DNA of 64,000 bases from Bacillus sp. Marseille-Q3570 (GTDB lineage: Bacteria; Bacillota; Bacilli; Bacillales; Fictibacillaceae): assembly GCF_946151055.1 (NCBI RefSeq), contig NZ_CAMGYZ010000001.1, forward strand, positions 62,001 to 126,000, given 5' to 3'. How positions within the stretch are numbered: the first letter of the stretch is position 1; each line of letters starts with the position of its first letter. Below, piece by piece: positions 1 through 8,330 of the stretch. The position numbers and the translations under genes are program-made. The notes beneath the pieces are model-generated. The model did no database searches. It saw only the letters and a list, made by a program, of their open reading frames with translations, and had not been told where the DNA came from.

Positions 1-1
1 C

Positions 2-316
2 CTTCGAATTGAACAGCTTTATCCGTACCCGGAAAAAGAGATGGTAGAATTACTTGATCAATATAAAAATCTAGAAGAGGTCGTTTGGGTCCAGGAAGAA
101 CCGAAGAATATGGGGGCATGGTCCTATATCGAACCGAAGATCAGAGCTTCAGTATCTGATGACATGAAAGTGACTTATATAGGACGTCCAGAACGTTCCA
201 GTCCAGCTGCTGGAGAACCTGATGTCCATAAAAGGGAACAGGAACGTATCGTAAATGAAGCGTTGAAATTGAAAAAGACAGACACAGTCACCACTGAAGG
301 AGGAAATGTATCGTGA
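2..316 (+). CDS. odhA: 2-oxoglutarate dehydrogenase E1 component, C-terminal end (partial)
   Basis: Last 104 codons of a gene that begins before the window; the frame is open from base 2. E1 is the thiamine-diphosphate enzyme that decarboxylates 2-oxoglutarate and passes the succinyl group to E2 in the TCA cycle. The visible end has the family's C-terminal pattern (RIEQLYPYP, then [13 protein letters not shown]). The stop overlaps the odhB start by four bases and a GGAGGA site lies just before it, the usual odhAB translational coupling. Identity rests on the tail plus the odhB neighbour, so it is quite secure. Confidence 0.93.
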   Translation, partial: LRIEQLYPYPEKEMVELLDQYKNLEEVVWVQEEPKNMGAWSYIEPKIRASVSDDMKVTYIGRPERSSPAAGEPDVHKREQERIVNEALKLKKTDTVTTEGGNVS

Positions 317-1599
317 GCGAAATCAAAGTACCAGAGCTAGCAGAATCCATCACAGAAGGGACAATCTCAGAGTGGTTAGTCGAGGTGGGCGATAAAGTCA
401 CAAAAGGCGATTACCTCGTCGAATTGGAAACTGATAAAGTCAATGTCCAGGTCAGTGCTGAAGAAGATGGCGTGATCACTGACTTGTTGAAAGAAGCTGG
501 CGATACAGTAGAAGTTGGCGAAGTGATTGCGAAACTTGGTGAAGGTGATGAAGCACCAAGTGATGAGGAACCCGCCGAGAAAGAAAAAGAAGAGCCTGAA
601 GAGAAACAAGAAGAAGTAGATAAGAAAGAAGAACAACCTGAAAAAGAAGAAAGTCAAACGAAAGAAGAACCAAAAGGAACAGATCGTCCAGTCGCTTCAC
701 CTGCTGCTCGTAAGCTTGCTAGAGAGCTCGGAGTTGATTTGAAGGAAGTGAAGTCGACGGATCCGATTGGTCGTGTAAGATCTGAAGATGTGAAAAATCA
801 TGCAGAATCTCCTAAGAAAGAAAAAGCTGAACCGAAACAATCTAAGCCTGAAAAACAAAGCAGCCAACCAAAACAGGTGACAGAAGAGAAGTCTGAGAAG
901 CCGGTTGAACGTGTCAAAATGTCCAGAAGACGTCAAACAATCGCGAAAAGACTTGTAGAGGCTCAGCAGACTGCAGCAATGCTGACTACTTATAACGAGG
1001 TTGATTTGACAGCAATCAATGATCTTCGTAAGCGTCGTAAGGAACAATTTTTACAGCAAAACGATGTAAAGCTAGGATATATGTCCTTCTTTACAAAAGC
1101 AGTTGTTGCAGCATTGAAGAAGTTCCCTAGAATCAACGCAGAGATCCAAGGGGACGAAATGCTTCTCAAGAAGTTCTACGACATCGGTATCGCGGTAGGT
1201 GCTGAAGAAGGCCTAGTGGTTCCTGTTGTGAGAGATGCAGATAAATTGAGCTTTGCGCAAATTGAAAAGGAAATCAAGTCATTGTCTAAGAAAGCTCAAG
1301 ATAAAAAGCTGACGATCGACGAGCTTCAAGGCGGTACATTTACAATTACGAACGGCGGTGTATTCGGATCGCTTATGTCATCTCCAATTTTGAATACTCC
1401 ACAAGTAGGTATTCTAGGAATGCATAAAATCCAATGGCGTCCTGTCGCAATTGATGAAGAACGTATGGAAAACAGACCGATGATGTATATCGCCCTTTCC
1501 TATGATCATAGAATCGTCGATGGCAGTGAAGCAGTCCGCTTCCTTGTAAAAGTAAAAGAACTATTAGAAGATCCAGAATCCTTGTTGTTGGAAGGATGA
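313..1599 (+). CDS. odhB: Dihydrolipoyl succinyltransferase, E2 of 2-oxoglutarate dehydrogenase
   Basis: E2 core of the 2-oxoglutarate dehydrogenase complex; moves succinyl from the lipoyl arm to CoA. GTG start at 313 within a GTGA overlap with odhA. Domains seen: N-terminal lipoyl domain (residues 1-75; lipoyl-lysine K42 in ETDKV), a long Glu/Lys/Pro-rich linker (about 80-125), E1/E3 peripheral-subunit-binding domain (about 127-165), a second charged linker, and the catalytic domain from about 200 ending with SYDHRIVDG near residue 400. Length 428 is normal. A strong terminator follows, so this closes the odhAB operon. Confidence 0.96.
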   Translation: MSEIKVPELAESITEGTISEWLVEVGDKVTKGDYLVELETDKVNVQVSAEEDGVITDLLKEAGDTVEVGEVIAKLGEGDEAPSDEEPAEKEKEEPEEKQEEVDKKEEQPEKEESQTKEEPKGTDRPVASPAARKLARELGVDLKEVKSTDPIGRVRSEDVKNHAESPKKEKAEPKQSKPEKQSSQPKQVTEEKSEKPVERVKMSRRRQTIAKRLVEAQQTAAMLTTYNEVDLTAINDLRKRRKEQFLQQNDVKLGYMSFFTKAVVAALKKFPRINAEIQGDEMLLKKFYDIGIAVGAEEGLVVPVVRDADKLSFAQIEKEIKSLSKKAQDKKLTIDELQGGTFTITNGGVFGSLMSSPILNTPQVGILGMHKIQWRPVAIDEERMENRPMMYIALSYDHRIVDGSEAVRFLVKVKELLEDPESLLLEG

Positions 1600-1609
1600 A
1601 ATTGTTACA

Positions 1610-1647
1610 AGACCCAGAAGGCAGTTTGCCCTTTGGGTCTTTTTTTG
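1610..1647 (+). terminator. Rho-independent terminator of odhAB
   Basis: GACCCAGAAGGCA pairs with TGCCCTTTGGGTC around a two- to three-base loop and is followed by a run of seven to eight Ts. Confidence 0.9.
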
Positions 1648-1999
1648 TGGACTGATATTGTAAAGATTCTAAAAAAGGTTCTATGATAAGACTGTTATCG
1701 CAAACATTGTTGCTCTTGCACTTAGAGAAAGTATAAGGGCAACTCTCGACCTACAAAAGGCTTGGTCTCACCAAGTTTTCTTTAAAAGTCGTTGATGTCC
1801 ACTCCAGGATGCTCGCTTTCCGCAGGGCGTGCAGTAAACCCACTCGTCACCTTGCAACATGGTATGGTCTCACTGTCCCGCTGTTTTTTAAAAATGACTT
1901 CCTAGCAATAATCTTTTAGAATAGAGCCTATGAAAAAGAATATAATACAACGCGGTCGTGAATAATGAGGGATGACATAATTACTCTGGAGGTGGCATA
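1648..1999. other. Intergenic stretch without a gene
   Basis: About 350 bases between odhB and the MBL gene. It holds repeat copy F (1716-1786) and a GC-richer tail (about 1800-1860) resembling the tail after copy G. No credible reading frame was seen. The ribosome binding site for the next gene, TGGAGGTGG, is at about 1986-1994. Confidence 0.7.
1716..1786 (-). repeat. Dispersed intergenic repeat, copy F (inverted)
   Basis: Reads TTGCACTTAGAGAAAGTA at one end and CCAAGTTTTCTTTAA at the other, the reverse of copies B and E. Compared with those it lacks the inner GAAGAAAG hairpin segment, like copy G. Bases 1787-1860 continue as a tail also found after copy G. Confidence 0.8.
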
Positions 2000-2833
2000 A
2001 TGAACGAAAGAGTACGGGATGCGTTTCTACCGATGACATCCGTTGCTAGTGGAAAGGGACATCTTGTCATACCTGATGTTTACTGTTATACAAATCAAAT
2101 CGTCAATTTGTGTTTTGTTATGAATGATAGGGATGATTGGGTTTTAGTTGATGCTGGGATGCCAAAATCGAAAACCAAAATCCTGGAAGCTGTTCGGAAA
2201 CAATTTGGTGAAGACAGACCCCCAAAAGCGATCATCTTAACTCACGGACACTTCGATCATGTTGGAAGTGTTGAAGAATTGGCAGAATACTGGGGAATAC
2301 CTATTTATGCTCATCCCCTCGAATTCCCTTATTTGACTGGAGAAGAGGATTATCCGAAAGGGGATCCGAAGGTTGACGGAGGGATGGTCAGCGAAATGTC
2401 ACCACTTTTTCCAAATCACTCGATCAACATTGAGGAACATTTGAAACAACTACCGAATGATGGTTCAGTACCTTTTTTGACAGATTGGAAATGGATTCAT
2501 ACGCCAGGACATACTCCTGGGCATATTTCATTATTCCGTGAATCCGATCGAGCGTTGATTGTTGGTGATGCTTTTGTCACGGTTGATCAGGAGTCCCTTT
2601 ATAATGTTTATACACAAAAACAAGAAATCAACGGTCCACCTGCGTATTTTACAATGGATTGGGAAAAAGCCAAGGATTCTGTAAAAAACCTAGAAGAACT
2701 GAAGCCTTCTATAGCTATTACAGGGCATGGGATCCCGATGTCAGGGAACAAGCTAGAAAATGAACTGAGGTATCTTATCAATCATTTTGACAAAATTGCT
2801 TTACCGAAAATCTATCAAAACAAAGCTACTTAA
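2000..2833 (+). CDS. MBL-fold metallo-hydrolase
   Basis: Metallo-beta-lactamase fold hydrolase of 277 residues, probably cytoplasmic (no signal peptide). The metal-binding motif THGHFDH gives H82, H84, D86 and H87; further ligands are in HTPGHTPGH, GDAFV and TGHG. ATG start with a good GGAGGTGG site about seven bases upstream. The substrate cannot be told from sequence; glyoxalase II-like or lactonase-like relatives are possible. It stands alone between two terminators. Confidence 0.85.
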   Translation: MNERVRDAFLPMTSVASGKGHLVIPDVYCYTNQIVNLCFVMNDRDDWVLVDAGMPKSKTKILEAVRKQFGEDRPPKAIILTHGHFDHVGSVEELAEYWGIPIYAHPLEFPYLTGEEDYPKGDPKVDGGMVSEMSPLFPNHSINIEEHLKQLPNDGSVPFLTDWKWIHTPGHTPGHISLFRESDRALIVGDAFVTVDQESLYNVYTQKQEINGPPAYFTMDWEKAKDSVKNLEELKPSIAITGHGIPMSGNKLENELRYLINHFDKIALPKIYQNKAT

Positions 2834-2843
2834 ATAAGGATAA

Positions 2844-2873
2844 AGTGCTGATCATAATGGTCGGCACTTTTTT
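2844..2873 (+). terminator. Terminator after MBL hydrolase gene
   Basis: AGTGCTGATCA pairs with TGGTCGGCACT (two G-U pairs, three-base loop), followed by six Ts. Confidence 0.85.
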
Positions 2874-2963
2874 AGTACCTTTTGAGAAGATTAGAAAAAA
2901 TGACTTCAGGGAATGGGATGATACATTCTAAAAATTTCAGGCAGAAGGGAAGGAGAGGTTCAA

Positions 2964-3587
2964 ATGCCATTAAAAGCTGTTGTGTTAAATTGTTCCTTAA
3001 AATCAAATGAAGAAGTATCCAATACACAGGCTTTGTTAGAAGAAGTCATCCAGATTTTCAATAAAAATGACGTTCATACTGAAATTTTCCGTCTGGCCGA
3101 TTATGATATTCACTTCGGAATATCGGAAGACATGGGCGATGGTGACGAGTGGCCTTCCATTTTCAAAAAAATCAAAGAAGCAGACATCTTATTAATTGGA
3201 ACACCGTTATGGTTAGGAGAAAAAAGCAGTATCGCTTCTCTTGCCATCGAAAGATTATATGGTGGGAGCAGCCTTACGAATGAAAAAGGTCAAGGGATTT
3301 ACTACAACAAAGTAGGCGGAGTGGTGGTCACCGGTAATGAAGATGGGGCAAAGACCGCTTGTCGATCCATCCTTTATGCAATGTCCCATATTGGTTTTAC
3401 AGTACCACCCAATGTGGAAACCTATTGGGTCGGGGATGCAGGTCCAGGACCATCCTATATCGAGGCTGAAGGCTATAAGAATGAATTTACGCAAAAAAAT
3501 GCAACGATGATGGCTTATAATTTGATTCACTTTGCAAATATGCTAAATGAAAACCCGATCCCTGCTGAAGGGAATGTGATGGAATAA
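2964..3587 (+). CDS. Flavodoxin-like NAD(P)H-dependent FMN reductase
   Basis: 207-residue flavodoxin-fold oxidoreductase. The N-terminus (KAVVLNCSLKSN) matches the phosphate-binding loop after beta-1 of the NADPH-dependent FMN reductase family, and GTPLWLGEKSS at about 78-88 matches the second flavin-contact loop (usually TPEY/TPIY). It probably reduces quinones or other acceptors with bound FMN; the substrate is unknown. AAGGGAAGGAG lies upstream of the ATG, and a bidirectional terminator follows. Monocistronic. Confidence 0.82.
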   Translation: MPLKAVVLNCSLKSNEEVSNTQALLEEVIQIFNKNDVHTEIFRLADYDIHFGISEDMGDGDEWPSIFKKIKEADILLIGTPLWLGEKSSIASLAIERLYGGSSLTNEKGQGIYYNKVGGVVVTGNEDGAKTACRSILYAMSHIGFTVPPNVETYWVGDAGPGPSYIEAEGYKNEFTQKNATMMAYNLIHFANMLNENPIPAEGNVME

Positions 3588-3612
3588 TAAGAACATAGGA
3601 AATTATTTACGC

Positions 3613-3665
3613 AAAAGTAAAGCCAACAGGGAGTTTTGTTAAAATACCTGTTGGCTTTACTTTTT
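3613..3665. terminator. Bidirectional terminator
   Basis: AAAGTAAAGCCAACAGG pairs with CCTGTTGGCTTTACTTT (17 bp) with A and T runs on both flanks; it separates the reductase gene from the convergent yjzC-like gene. Confidence 0.88.
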
Positions 3666-3696
3666 AACTTAATTTGATTTCCAATTCAATTTGAAT

Positions 3697-3876
3697 CTAA
3701 GAGGATTTTACCCATTCTGCTGCTTCATTACTTGAAGGTGATGGTGGAAATTGTTCACCTGCTTCAAGTTTCACTTCAGTACTATCCTCATTTGAACTGT
3801 TCCCATTGACTAACTTGTCTACCTTGTACGTCCCTGATTCAGGAGCTTTTTCTCCAGTTTTGTAAGTTGTTGCCAT
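3697..3876 (-). CDS. YjzC-like small protein
   Basis: 59-residue protein beginning MATTYKTGEKAPESGTY, the YjzC-family opening, with a later LEAGEQFPPSPSS segment where the family usually has a K-G-E-x-F-P-P-C element; the cysteines are absent here. The ATG at 3876 is chosen because GGAGGTG sits six bases before it; an upstream in-frame TTG at 3891 overlaps that site. Function unknown. A sigma-B consensus promoter lies upstream, suggesting a general-stress gene. Confidence 0.75.
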   Translation of the reverse strand: MATTYKTGEKAPESGTYKVDKLVNGNSSNEDSTEVKLEAGEQFPPSPSSNEAAEWVKSS

Positions 3877-3933
3877 CATTAACACCTCCAAATATATTTT
3901 AGAAAAGCTTTTGTGCCTTTCTATTAAAATTGT

Positions 3934-3960
3934 TTACCCAGCTATACATAGAATTTAAAC
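3934..3960 (-). promoter_or_regulatory. Sigma-B promoter for yjzC-like gene
   Basis: On the minus strand GTTTAA, 15 bases, GGGTAA: perfect to the B. subtilis sigma-B pattern GTTTWW-N12-15-GGGWAW. About 60 bases upstream of the start codon. Confidence 0.75.
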
Positions 3961-4017
3961 GTCGGACTTCAAAAAACCTCTTCAATTAATACTTTCGTAG
4001 AAAATTAATAGAAATGT

Positions 4018-4428
4018 TTATCTCGAAATCTCACTCAATGCGTTTCCAGCTGCTTGATCTGCTTGTTTAGAAGCAGCTAGGTCTCCAATCGAAACAATCC
4101 CTTTGAGTTTACCGCTCTCTACAATCATCAAACGTCTGATCTGGTGATCTTGCATTAGTAAAGATGCATCCTCCACTGGCATATCTGTTTTTCCAGAGAT
4201 CACTTTTTCTGTCATGATATCCTCTGCACAAACATTATTACCTAAGTCCCTGGCCAGACCTTTGACCACAATATCCCTGTCAGTCACACAACCTATCAAA
4301 TTCCCATCTTTTTCAACTGGAACCATACCCACATCTTCTTCCGCCATGATACTTGCAACTTGGCGAATGTCATCGGTAGGATTACATGTCTTGACGTCCT
4401 TCGTCATGAACTGTTGAAGAACAGCCAT
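4018..4428 (-). CDS. Tandem CBS domain protein (YhcV-like)
   Basis: 136 residues made almost entirely of two CBS domains (about 5-60 and 70-125), each with the alternating beta-alpha pattern and an xVxDRDI / VSIGDLA adenosyl-binding end. Such stand-alone CBS pairs bind adenine nucleotides and sense energy state; no catalytic domain is attached. Ribosome site AAAGGAGGAA is seven bases before ATG. A near-consensus sigma-B promoter upstream suggests stress induction. Confidence 0.87.
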   Translation of the reverse strand: MAVLQQFMTKDVKTCNPTDDIRQVASIMAEEDVGMVPVEKDGNLIGCVTDRDIVVKGLARDLGNNVCAEDIMTEKVISGKTDMPVEDASLLMQDHQIRRLMIVESGKLKGIVSIGDLAASKQADQAAGNALSEISR

Positions 4429-4489
4429 TGTTGATTCCTCCTTTTTAAATTGGTATTGGTGACTGTACTATTCGATTATGTAATTCTCT

Positions 4490-4514
4490 ATAACCGATAC
4501 ACAAGGATTTAAAC
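4490..4514 (-). promoter_or_regulatory. Probable sigma-B promoter for CBS protein
   Basis: Minus strand GTTTAA, 13 bases, GGTTAT: one mismatch from consensus in the -10 element. Confidence 0.55.
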
Positions 4515-4516
4515 AT

Positions 4517-4606
4517 TTAAGGAAAACCTGGCAAAACCAAGTCCTGGCGCAGGCTGAGCTTTTGTTGTGCTTTTACTGAAGAAAGAATTTTTCATTAAAT
4601 TTAAAA
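4517..4606 (+). repeat. Dispersed intergenic repeat, copy A (degraded)
   Basis: Runs from GGAAAACCTGGCAAAACCAAG through GGCGCAGGCTGAGC and ACTGAAGAAAGAAT to TTAAATTTAAA. It matches copies B and E throughout, with scattered substitutions. Confidence 0.75.
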
Positions 4607-4640
4607 AATGATCCCAAAGTGAGAGTCACTTCGGGATCAT
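4603..4640 (-). terminator. Terminator of the YeeE/YedE transporter gene
   Basis: ATGATCCCAAAGTGA pairs with TCACTTCGGGATCAT around GAG; on the minus strand it is followed by six Ts. Confidence 0.85.
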
Positions 4641-4650
4641 GTTAGTCATT

Positions 4651-5898
4651 TTAACAAAAAGTATCTTTTGGTTTTGGTACGGACATTCCGAACAGCGGAC
4701 GGAGGTAGAGGGCTATAAATGTTCCAGCGAGTGCCATCACCATCCAGACCCATCCGTGGAGACTGAACGAAGCGATCCCTCCGAAATAAGCTCCAATGTT
4801 GCAACCGAACGCAATTCTGGCACCATATCCCATCATCACGCCTCCAATTATTGCCGCTGCTGCACGTTTCGCTCCGATTTTTTTAAGAGCAAACGCACCA
4901 CCAGCAGCTGAAGCGAGAAATGCTCCGAGGATGACACCGAAGTTCAAAACACTTGTTGAATCAGCAAGTACGGATTGATTCAATGCAGCACCTTTCTCTC
5001 CAGACCAGTATGCCCACTGAGTGACGTCGATTCCAAGTGCCATCGCTGCCTTCGAACCCCATAAAGCAAATGCTGATGTTACGCCCCAAGGGTTACCTCT
5101 CACAATCAAAGTAATTGCGTTAAGTACAGCCAATAAAACCGCTGCAACCCATAACGGCCAAGAACCACGAAGGATTCGTGCAAAGCCTTTTCCACTAGGT
5201 AATGGTTTCATAGAAGGAGGACGTCGTTTTTTACCGATGATGATCGTAGCTCCAAAAATGGCAGCAAAAATAAGAAGTTGAACGACCCATGCTCCGGTAT
5301 AACCAAGACCTGTGCTAGTTGCTAGAGAAATGGCTTCGAAAGAAGGCGTCTGATTCACCCAAAAATCCCAGTGCCAAGCACCAAGGACAGAACCAACGAT
5401 AAACGCAATCAAAGTAATGAACATCGCAGAGCGTCCACCACCTACTGCATACAACGTACCAGACGCACAACCGCCTCCTAGCTGCATGCCAATACCAAAG
5501 ATGAATGCACCAACTACGACACTCGTACCTACAGGAGACACATAGCCTGCAGGTGTATTACCGAACATGCCAACTCCCATACTTAAAATCGGGGCAAACA
5601 ACGTGCATGCGACAGCCATCATGATCATATGAGCACGTAATGCTTCTCCATTTCCGACCGCAAGCAGACGCCTGAACGCTGAAGTAAAGCCGAAACGTGC
5701 ATGGAATAATGTATAACCCAATAAAAGTCCAATCCACATCGTCATGCTTTGCTGAAGCCCTGCAGAAGAAAAGATTGCAATACTTAGGGCTAATGCCGTG
5801 ATAAGACCACCTGTAATAAGTAGAGCTTGGGGAGAAGGGAGACCAGTAGAATCAAATGGCTCTCTATTATCATTTATGGCTGGTTGTTGCATCGCCAT
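4651..5898 (-). CDS. YeeE/YedE family thiosulfate (or selenium) transporter
   Basis: 415-residue polytopic membrane protein with roughly ten hydrophobic segments, of the YeeE/YedE (TsuA-like) family that imports thiosulfate; some relatives have been linked to selenium metabolism. The family's paired cysteine motifs are present: GGGCASG (C144) and, in the second half, FGCNIG. In characterised TsuA such cysteines line the substrate path. ATG with GGAGG upstream. It sits near two other sulfur-handling genes (DCC protein, rhodanese/dioxygenase) but is transcribed alone. Substrate is inferred. Confidence 0.82.
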   Translation of the reverse strand: MAMQQPAINDNREPFDSTGLPSPQALLITGGLITALALSIAIFSSAGLQQSMTMWIGLLLGYTLFHARFGFTSAFRRLLAVGNGEALRAHMIMMAVACTLFAPILSMGVGMFGNTPAGYVSPVGTSVVVGAFIFGIGMQLGGGCASGTLYAVGGGRSAMFITLIAFIVGSVLGAWHWDFWVNQTPSFEAISLATSTGLGYTGAWVVQLLIFAAIFGATIIIGKKRRPPSMKPLPSGKGFARILRGSWPLWVAAVLLAVLNAITLIVRGNPWGVTSAFALWGSKAAMALGIDVTQWAYWSGEKGAALNQSVLADSTSVLNFGVILGAFLASAAGGAFALKKIGAKRAAAAIIGGVMMGYGARIAFGCNIGAYFGGIASFSLHGWVWMVMALAGTFIALYLRPLFGMSVPKPKDTFC

Positions 5899-6040
5899 AA
5901 TATTACCTCCATTTCATATAAGTTTTGTCGGATTTAAATACAATATATTATAATACGACGAACAGGTGATTGTAAACCTATAAACAACACAAATGAAAGG
6001 ACGGAGCCCAAACAGTTAATAGAATTCCATCAACTAAATA

Positions 6041-6066
6041 GAAGTTGCCACTTTAGTGACAACTTC
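6041..6066 (-). terminator. Weak hairpin after DCC-protein gene
   Basis: GAAGTTGTCAC pairs imperfectly with GTGGCAACTTC on the minus strand; no long T run, so termination is uncertain. Confidence 0.4.
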
Positions 6067-6078
6067 CCAGGTTTCCTA

Positions 6079-6447
6079 TTACGTTTGAGGAGAGTCATAA
6101 CGCCCGAACCAATCGTACCGATTTTTTGAAATCCATTTATAGAGAGGACTGAAGATTTTATCCATGAAAGGTAAGTATAGTAGTAGACTTATTGGAAATG
6201 AAATCGGCATAAGCGTCAATACTCGTCTGACCGTGTCAAAACCTTTTAGAACTTTTCCTTTTGATGTGATCATATGAATTTCATCATACACGTTGCGATT
6301 TTGATTGATGAACGATCTATATTCGGTTTTTTCAATCTCCTGGAGTGGAATCCAATAAATCCTTTTGAACCAATCCATCCTTTCAATTACCCGTCTAGCA
6401 TTTGAACATAGAGGACACGCTGCATCATAAAACACCACATGTTTCAT
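6079..6447 (-). CDS. DCC-family thiol-disulfide oxidoreductase-like protein (DUF393)
   Basis: 122 residues. The N-terminus FYDAACPLCSNARRVI carries the DxxCxxC signature (C16 and C19) of the DCC/DUF393 family (B. subtilis YuxK type), with a thioredoxin-like CxxC placement. A hydrophobic stretch at about 80-100 suggests membrane association. The physiological substrate is not known. It lies between the sulfur transporter and the rhodanese/persulfide dioxygenase, which fits thiol or sulfane-sulfur chemistry, but no shared operon is visible. Confidence 0.83.
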   Translation of the reverse strand: MKHVVFYDAACPLCSNARRVIERMDWFKRIYWIPLQEIEKTEYRSFINQNRNVYDEIHMITSKGKVLKGFDTVRRVLTLMPISFPISLLLYLPFMDKIFSPLYKWISKNRYDWFGRYDSPQT

Positions 6448-7065
6448 TATTAATCACCCTCGAATTCATATTATATTTCTTGTATTCCCGTTAGCTTTCA
6501 ACCTGCAAACTGTTTTTTTTAATGTTGGCTGTTTTCGCAAACTTTATTGTGTCTTGCACTTAAAGAAAGTATAAGGGCAACTAAGGCTTGACCTACAAAA
6601 GGCTTGGTCTCGCCAAGTTTTCTTTAAAAGTCGTTGATCCGCTACAGGATGCTCGCTTTCCACCACGGGCGTGCGGTGAGCCCATTCGTCGCCTTGCGAC
6701 CTCAGGAGTCTCCTTTTCAAGGAAGCATTAGTGCTCCTGCGTCTACAAGAAAGTCCTGTCGAAGCGAGCTTCCTCGTCGCATGCCTTGCGAGGAGATTAT
6801 TCAGGTAGTAGGGCGCTCAATCCCGCAGGACAAGGAAAGCTTCAGCAGCGTTCCATCGCACGAAGAAAATACGATTTTCATTTTCGAGGAGTCTCGCACC
6901 TTACTCTCCAATCAACTTGCACAAGGTGAGTTTTTAAAAATCAAAAGCAATATTTTAGAAAAGAGCCTTAATGTTAGAGAAAATACGTACCGGGGTACAC
7001 TAGTATAAGGATGCCTTATTAACCATGAAGTATGGGAAAACTATTGTTTGGAAGGAGGCGATAAC
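6448..7065. other. Intergenic stretch dominated by repeats
   Basis: About 600 bases without a credible gene. It contains repeat copy G (6554-6629) and its GC-richer tail to about 6850, made of imperfect inverted segments such as GCGAGCTTCCTCGTCGC and TGCCTTGCGAGGAG. An open frame at 6634-7008 runs through this tail, has no ribosome site and shows no protein-like composition. The promoter for the rhodanese gene should lie within about 6950-7040. Confidence 0.7.
6554..6629 (-). repeat. Dispersed intergenic repeat, copy G (inverted)
   Basis: CTTGCACTTAAAGAAAGTAT ... GCCAAGTTTTCTTTAA. Same internal deletion as copy F, and the same following tail (GTCGTTGAT...GGATGCTCGCTTTCC), so F and G are one subtype. 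Confidence 0.85.
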
Positions 7066-8190
7066 ATGGCATTACAGCCGTTGTCAGTAATAGAACTCGT
7101 AGCAAAAATATTGGATAAGGAAGAAGTCTTTCTCCTTGATATCCGTAAGGAAGAGGATTATGAAGATTGGTCGATCGAGGGTGAAACTGTACGAAGCATG
7201 AACATCCCTTATAATCAGTTGAAAAATGGTGTAGAGGATGTAAAAAATAAACTTCCCGAACACCAAAATATTTACGTTATTTGTGCAAAAGGAATTTCGT
7301 CACAGGATGCTGTTGAAAAACTGGAAGAATCCGGTGTTGATAAAATCACCTATGTAAAAGGCGGAATGACAGCATGGAGCGAGCATCTTGAACCGGTAGA
7401 AATTGGTAAGACGAAAAACAGAGGTACCATCTATCAATTTGTCAGAATCGGAAAAGGATGTTTATCCTACCTTATTGAATCGAATGAAGAAGTAGCGATT
7501 GTGGATTCCAATCGGATGAGTGATGTATATCAGAATTTTACAGATCATAAAGGGTGGAAGATCAAAGCTGTCATCGATACCCATCTTCATGCCGATCATA
7601 TCTCCGGCGGTCCTAAGTTAGCTGAACAGAATGATGCAACTTATTGGTTCCCGCCTAAGGATGATGAGGGTGTCCTGTTTCAGTATGAACCGTTAGAAAA
7701 TGATCACCCGATCAAAGTCGGTGACGTAACGATCGATCCCGTATATTCACCCGGACACACCATTGGCAGTACAAGCTTAATTGTTGATGAACAGTACCTT
7801 CTGACTGGGGATATCCTATTTGTCGAATCAATTGGACGACCGGATTTAGCAGGAAAAGCTGATGCATGGGTGGATGATCTAAGAAGTACGCTATACGAAC
7901 GTTATCAGAAACTTTCAATGGATTTAACAGTATTGCCTGCACACTTCAGCCAAATGGATGAAATGAAGGAAGATGGAAGTGTCCAAGAAAATTTGGGCAG
8001 CCTTTATAAAAAGAATAATCGCTTGAATATAAAGGACGCTGAAAAATTCAATCATATGGTCACAGATAATCTCCCTCCTCAACCAAACAGTCACGAGGAA
8101 ATACGGAAAACCAATATGGGGAAGAAACATCCAGATCAAAAAGAGGAACAGGAAATGGAAGTCGGACCAAACCGATGTGCGGTAAGCTAA
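7066..8190 (+). CDS. Rhodanese-MBL fusion, persulfide dioxygenase type
   Basis: 374-residue protein with an N-terminal rhodanese domain (about 1-110; catalytic C73 in YVICAKGISS) joined to an ETHE1-like metallo-beta-lactamase domain (about 120-320; THLHADH gives H173, H175, D177, H178; then PGHT, TGDILF and PAHF). Such fusions oxidise glutathione or bacillithiol persulfide to sulfite and move sulfane sulfur. The domain order is unusual, since many relatives carry rhodanese at the C-terminus. The C-terminal 50 residues are a charged tail. ATG at 7066 is preferred: GAAGGAGGCG lies before it, while the in-frame TTG at 7048 precedes that site. Confidence 0.85.
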   Translation: MALQPLSVIELVAKILDKEEVFLLDIRKEEDYEDWSIEGETVRSMNIPYNQLKNGVEDVKNKLPEHQNIYVICAKGISSQDAVEKLEESGVDKITYVKGGMTAWSEHLEPVEIGKTKNRGTIYQFVRIGKGCLSYLIESNEEVAIVDSNRMSDVYQNFTDHKGWKIKAVIDTHLHADHISGGPKLAEQNDATYWFPPKDDEGVLFQYEPLENDHPIKVGDVTIDPVYSPGHTIGSTSLIVDEQYLLTGDILFVESIGRPDLAGKADAWVDDLRSTLYERYQKLSMDLTVLPAHFSQMDEMKEDGSVQENLGSLYKKNNRLNIKDAEKFNHMVTDNLPPQPNSHEEIRKTNMGKKHPDQKEEQEMEVGPNRCAVS

Positions 8191-8210
8191 GATTGTGTAA
8201 CAATAGTGAG

Positions 8211-8248
8211 TGAACTGTATCCTCAAGTAGGGATACAGTTCATTTTTT
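8211..8248 (+). terminator. Terminator after rhodanese-MBL gene
   Basis: TGAACTGTATCC pairs perfectly with GGATACAGTTCA around a short loop; a T6 run follows. Confidence 0.88.
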
Positions 8249-8330
8249 AATCCAAACTAGAATCAAGAAAAGCATTGTGGCTGTTATCCTTATGATCTGA
8301 AAGAACAATGTGACAAAAAGGAGTGGAACA

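Noticed and set aside
376-1047. Long antisense frames opposite odhB
   Set aside because: They read the reverse of the Glu/Lys-rich linker and give low-complexity Phe/Leu runs; odhB itself is unmistakable.
6634-7008. 124-codon open frame before the rhodanese gene
   Set aside because: It lies in repeat DNA, has no ribosome site and no protein-like features.
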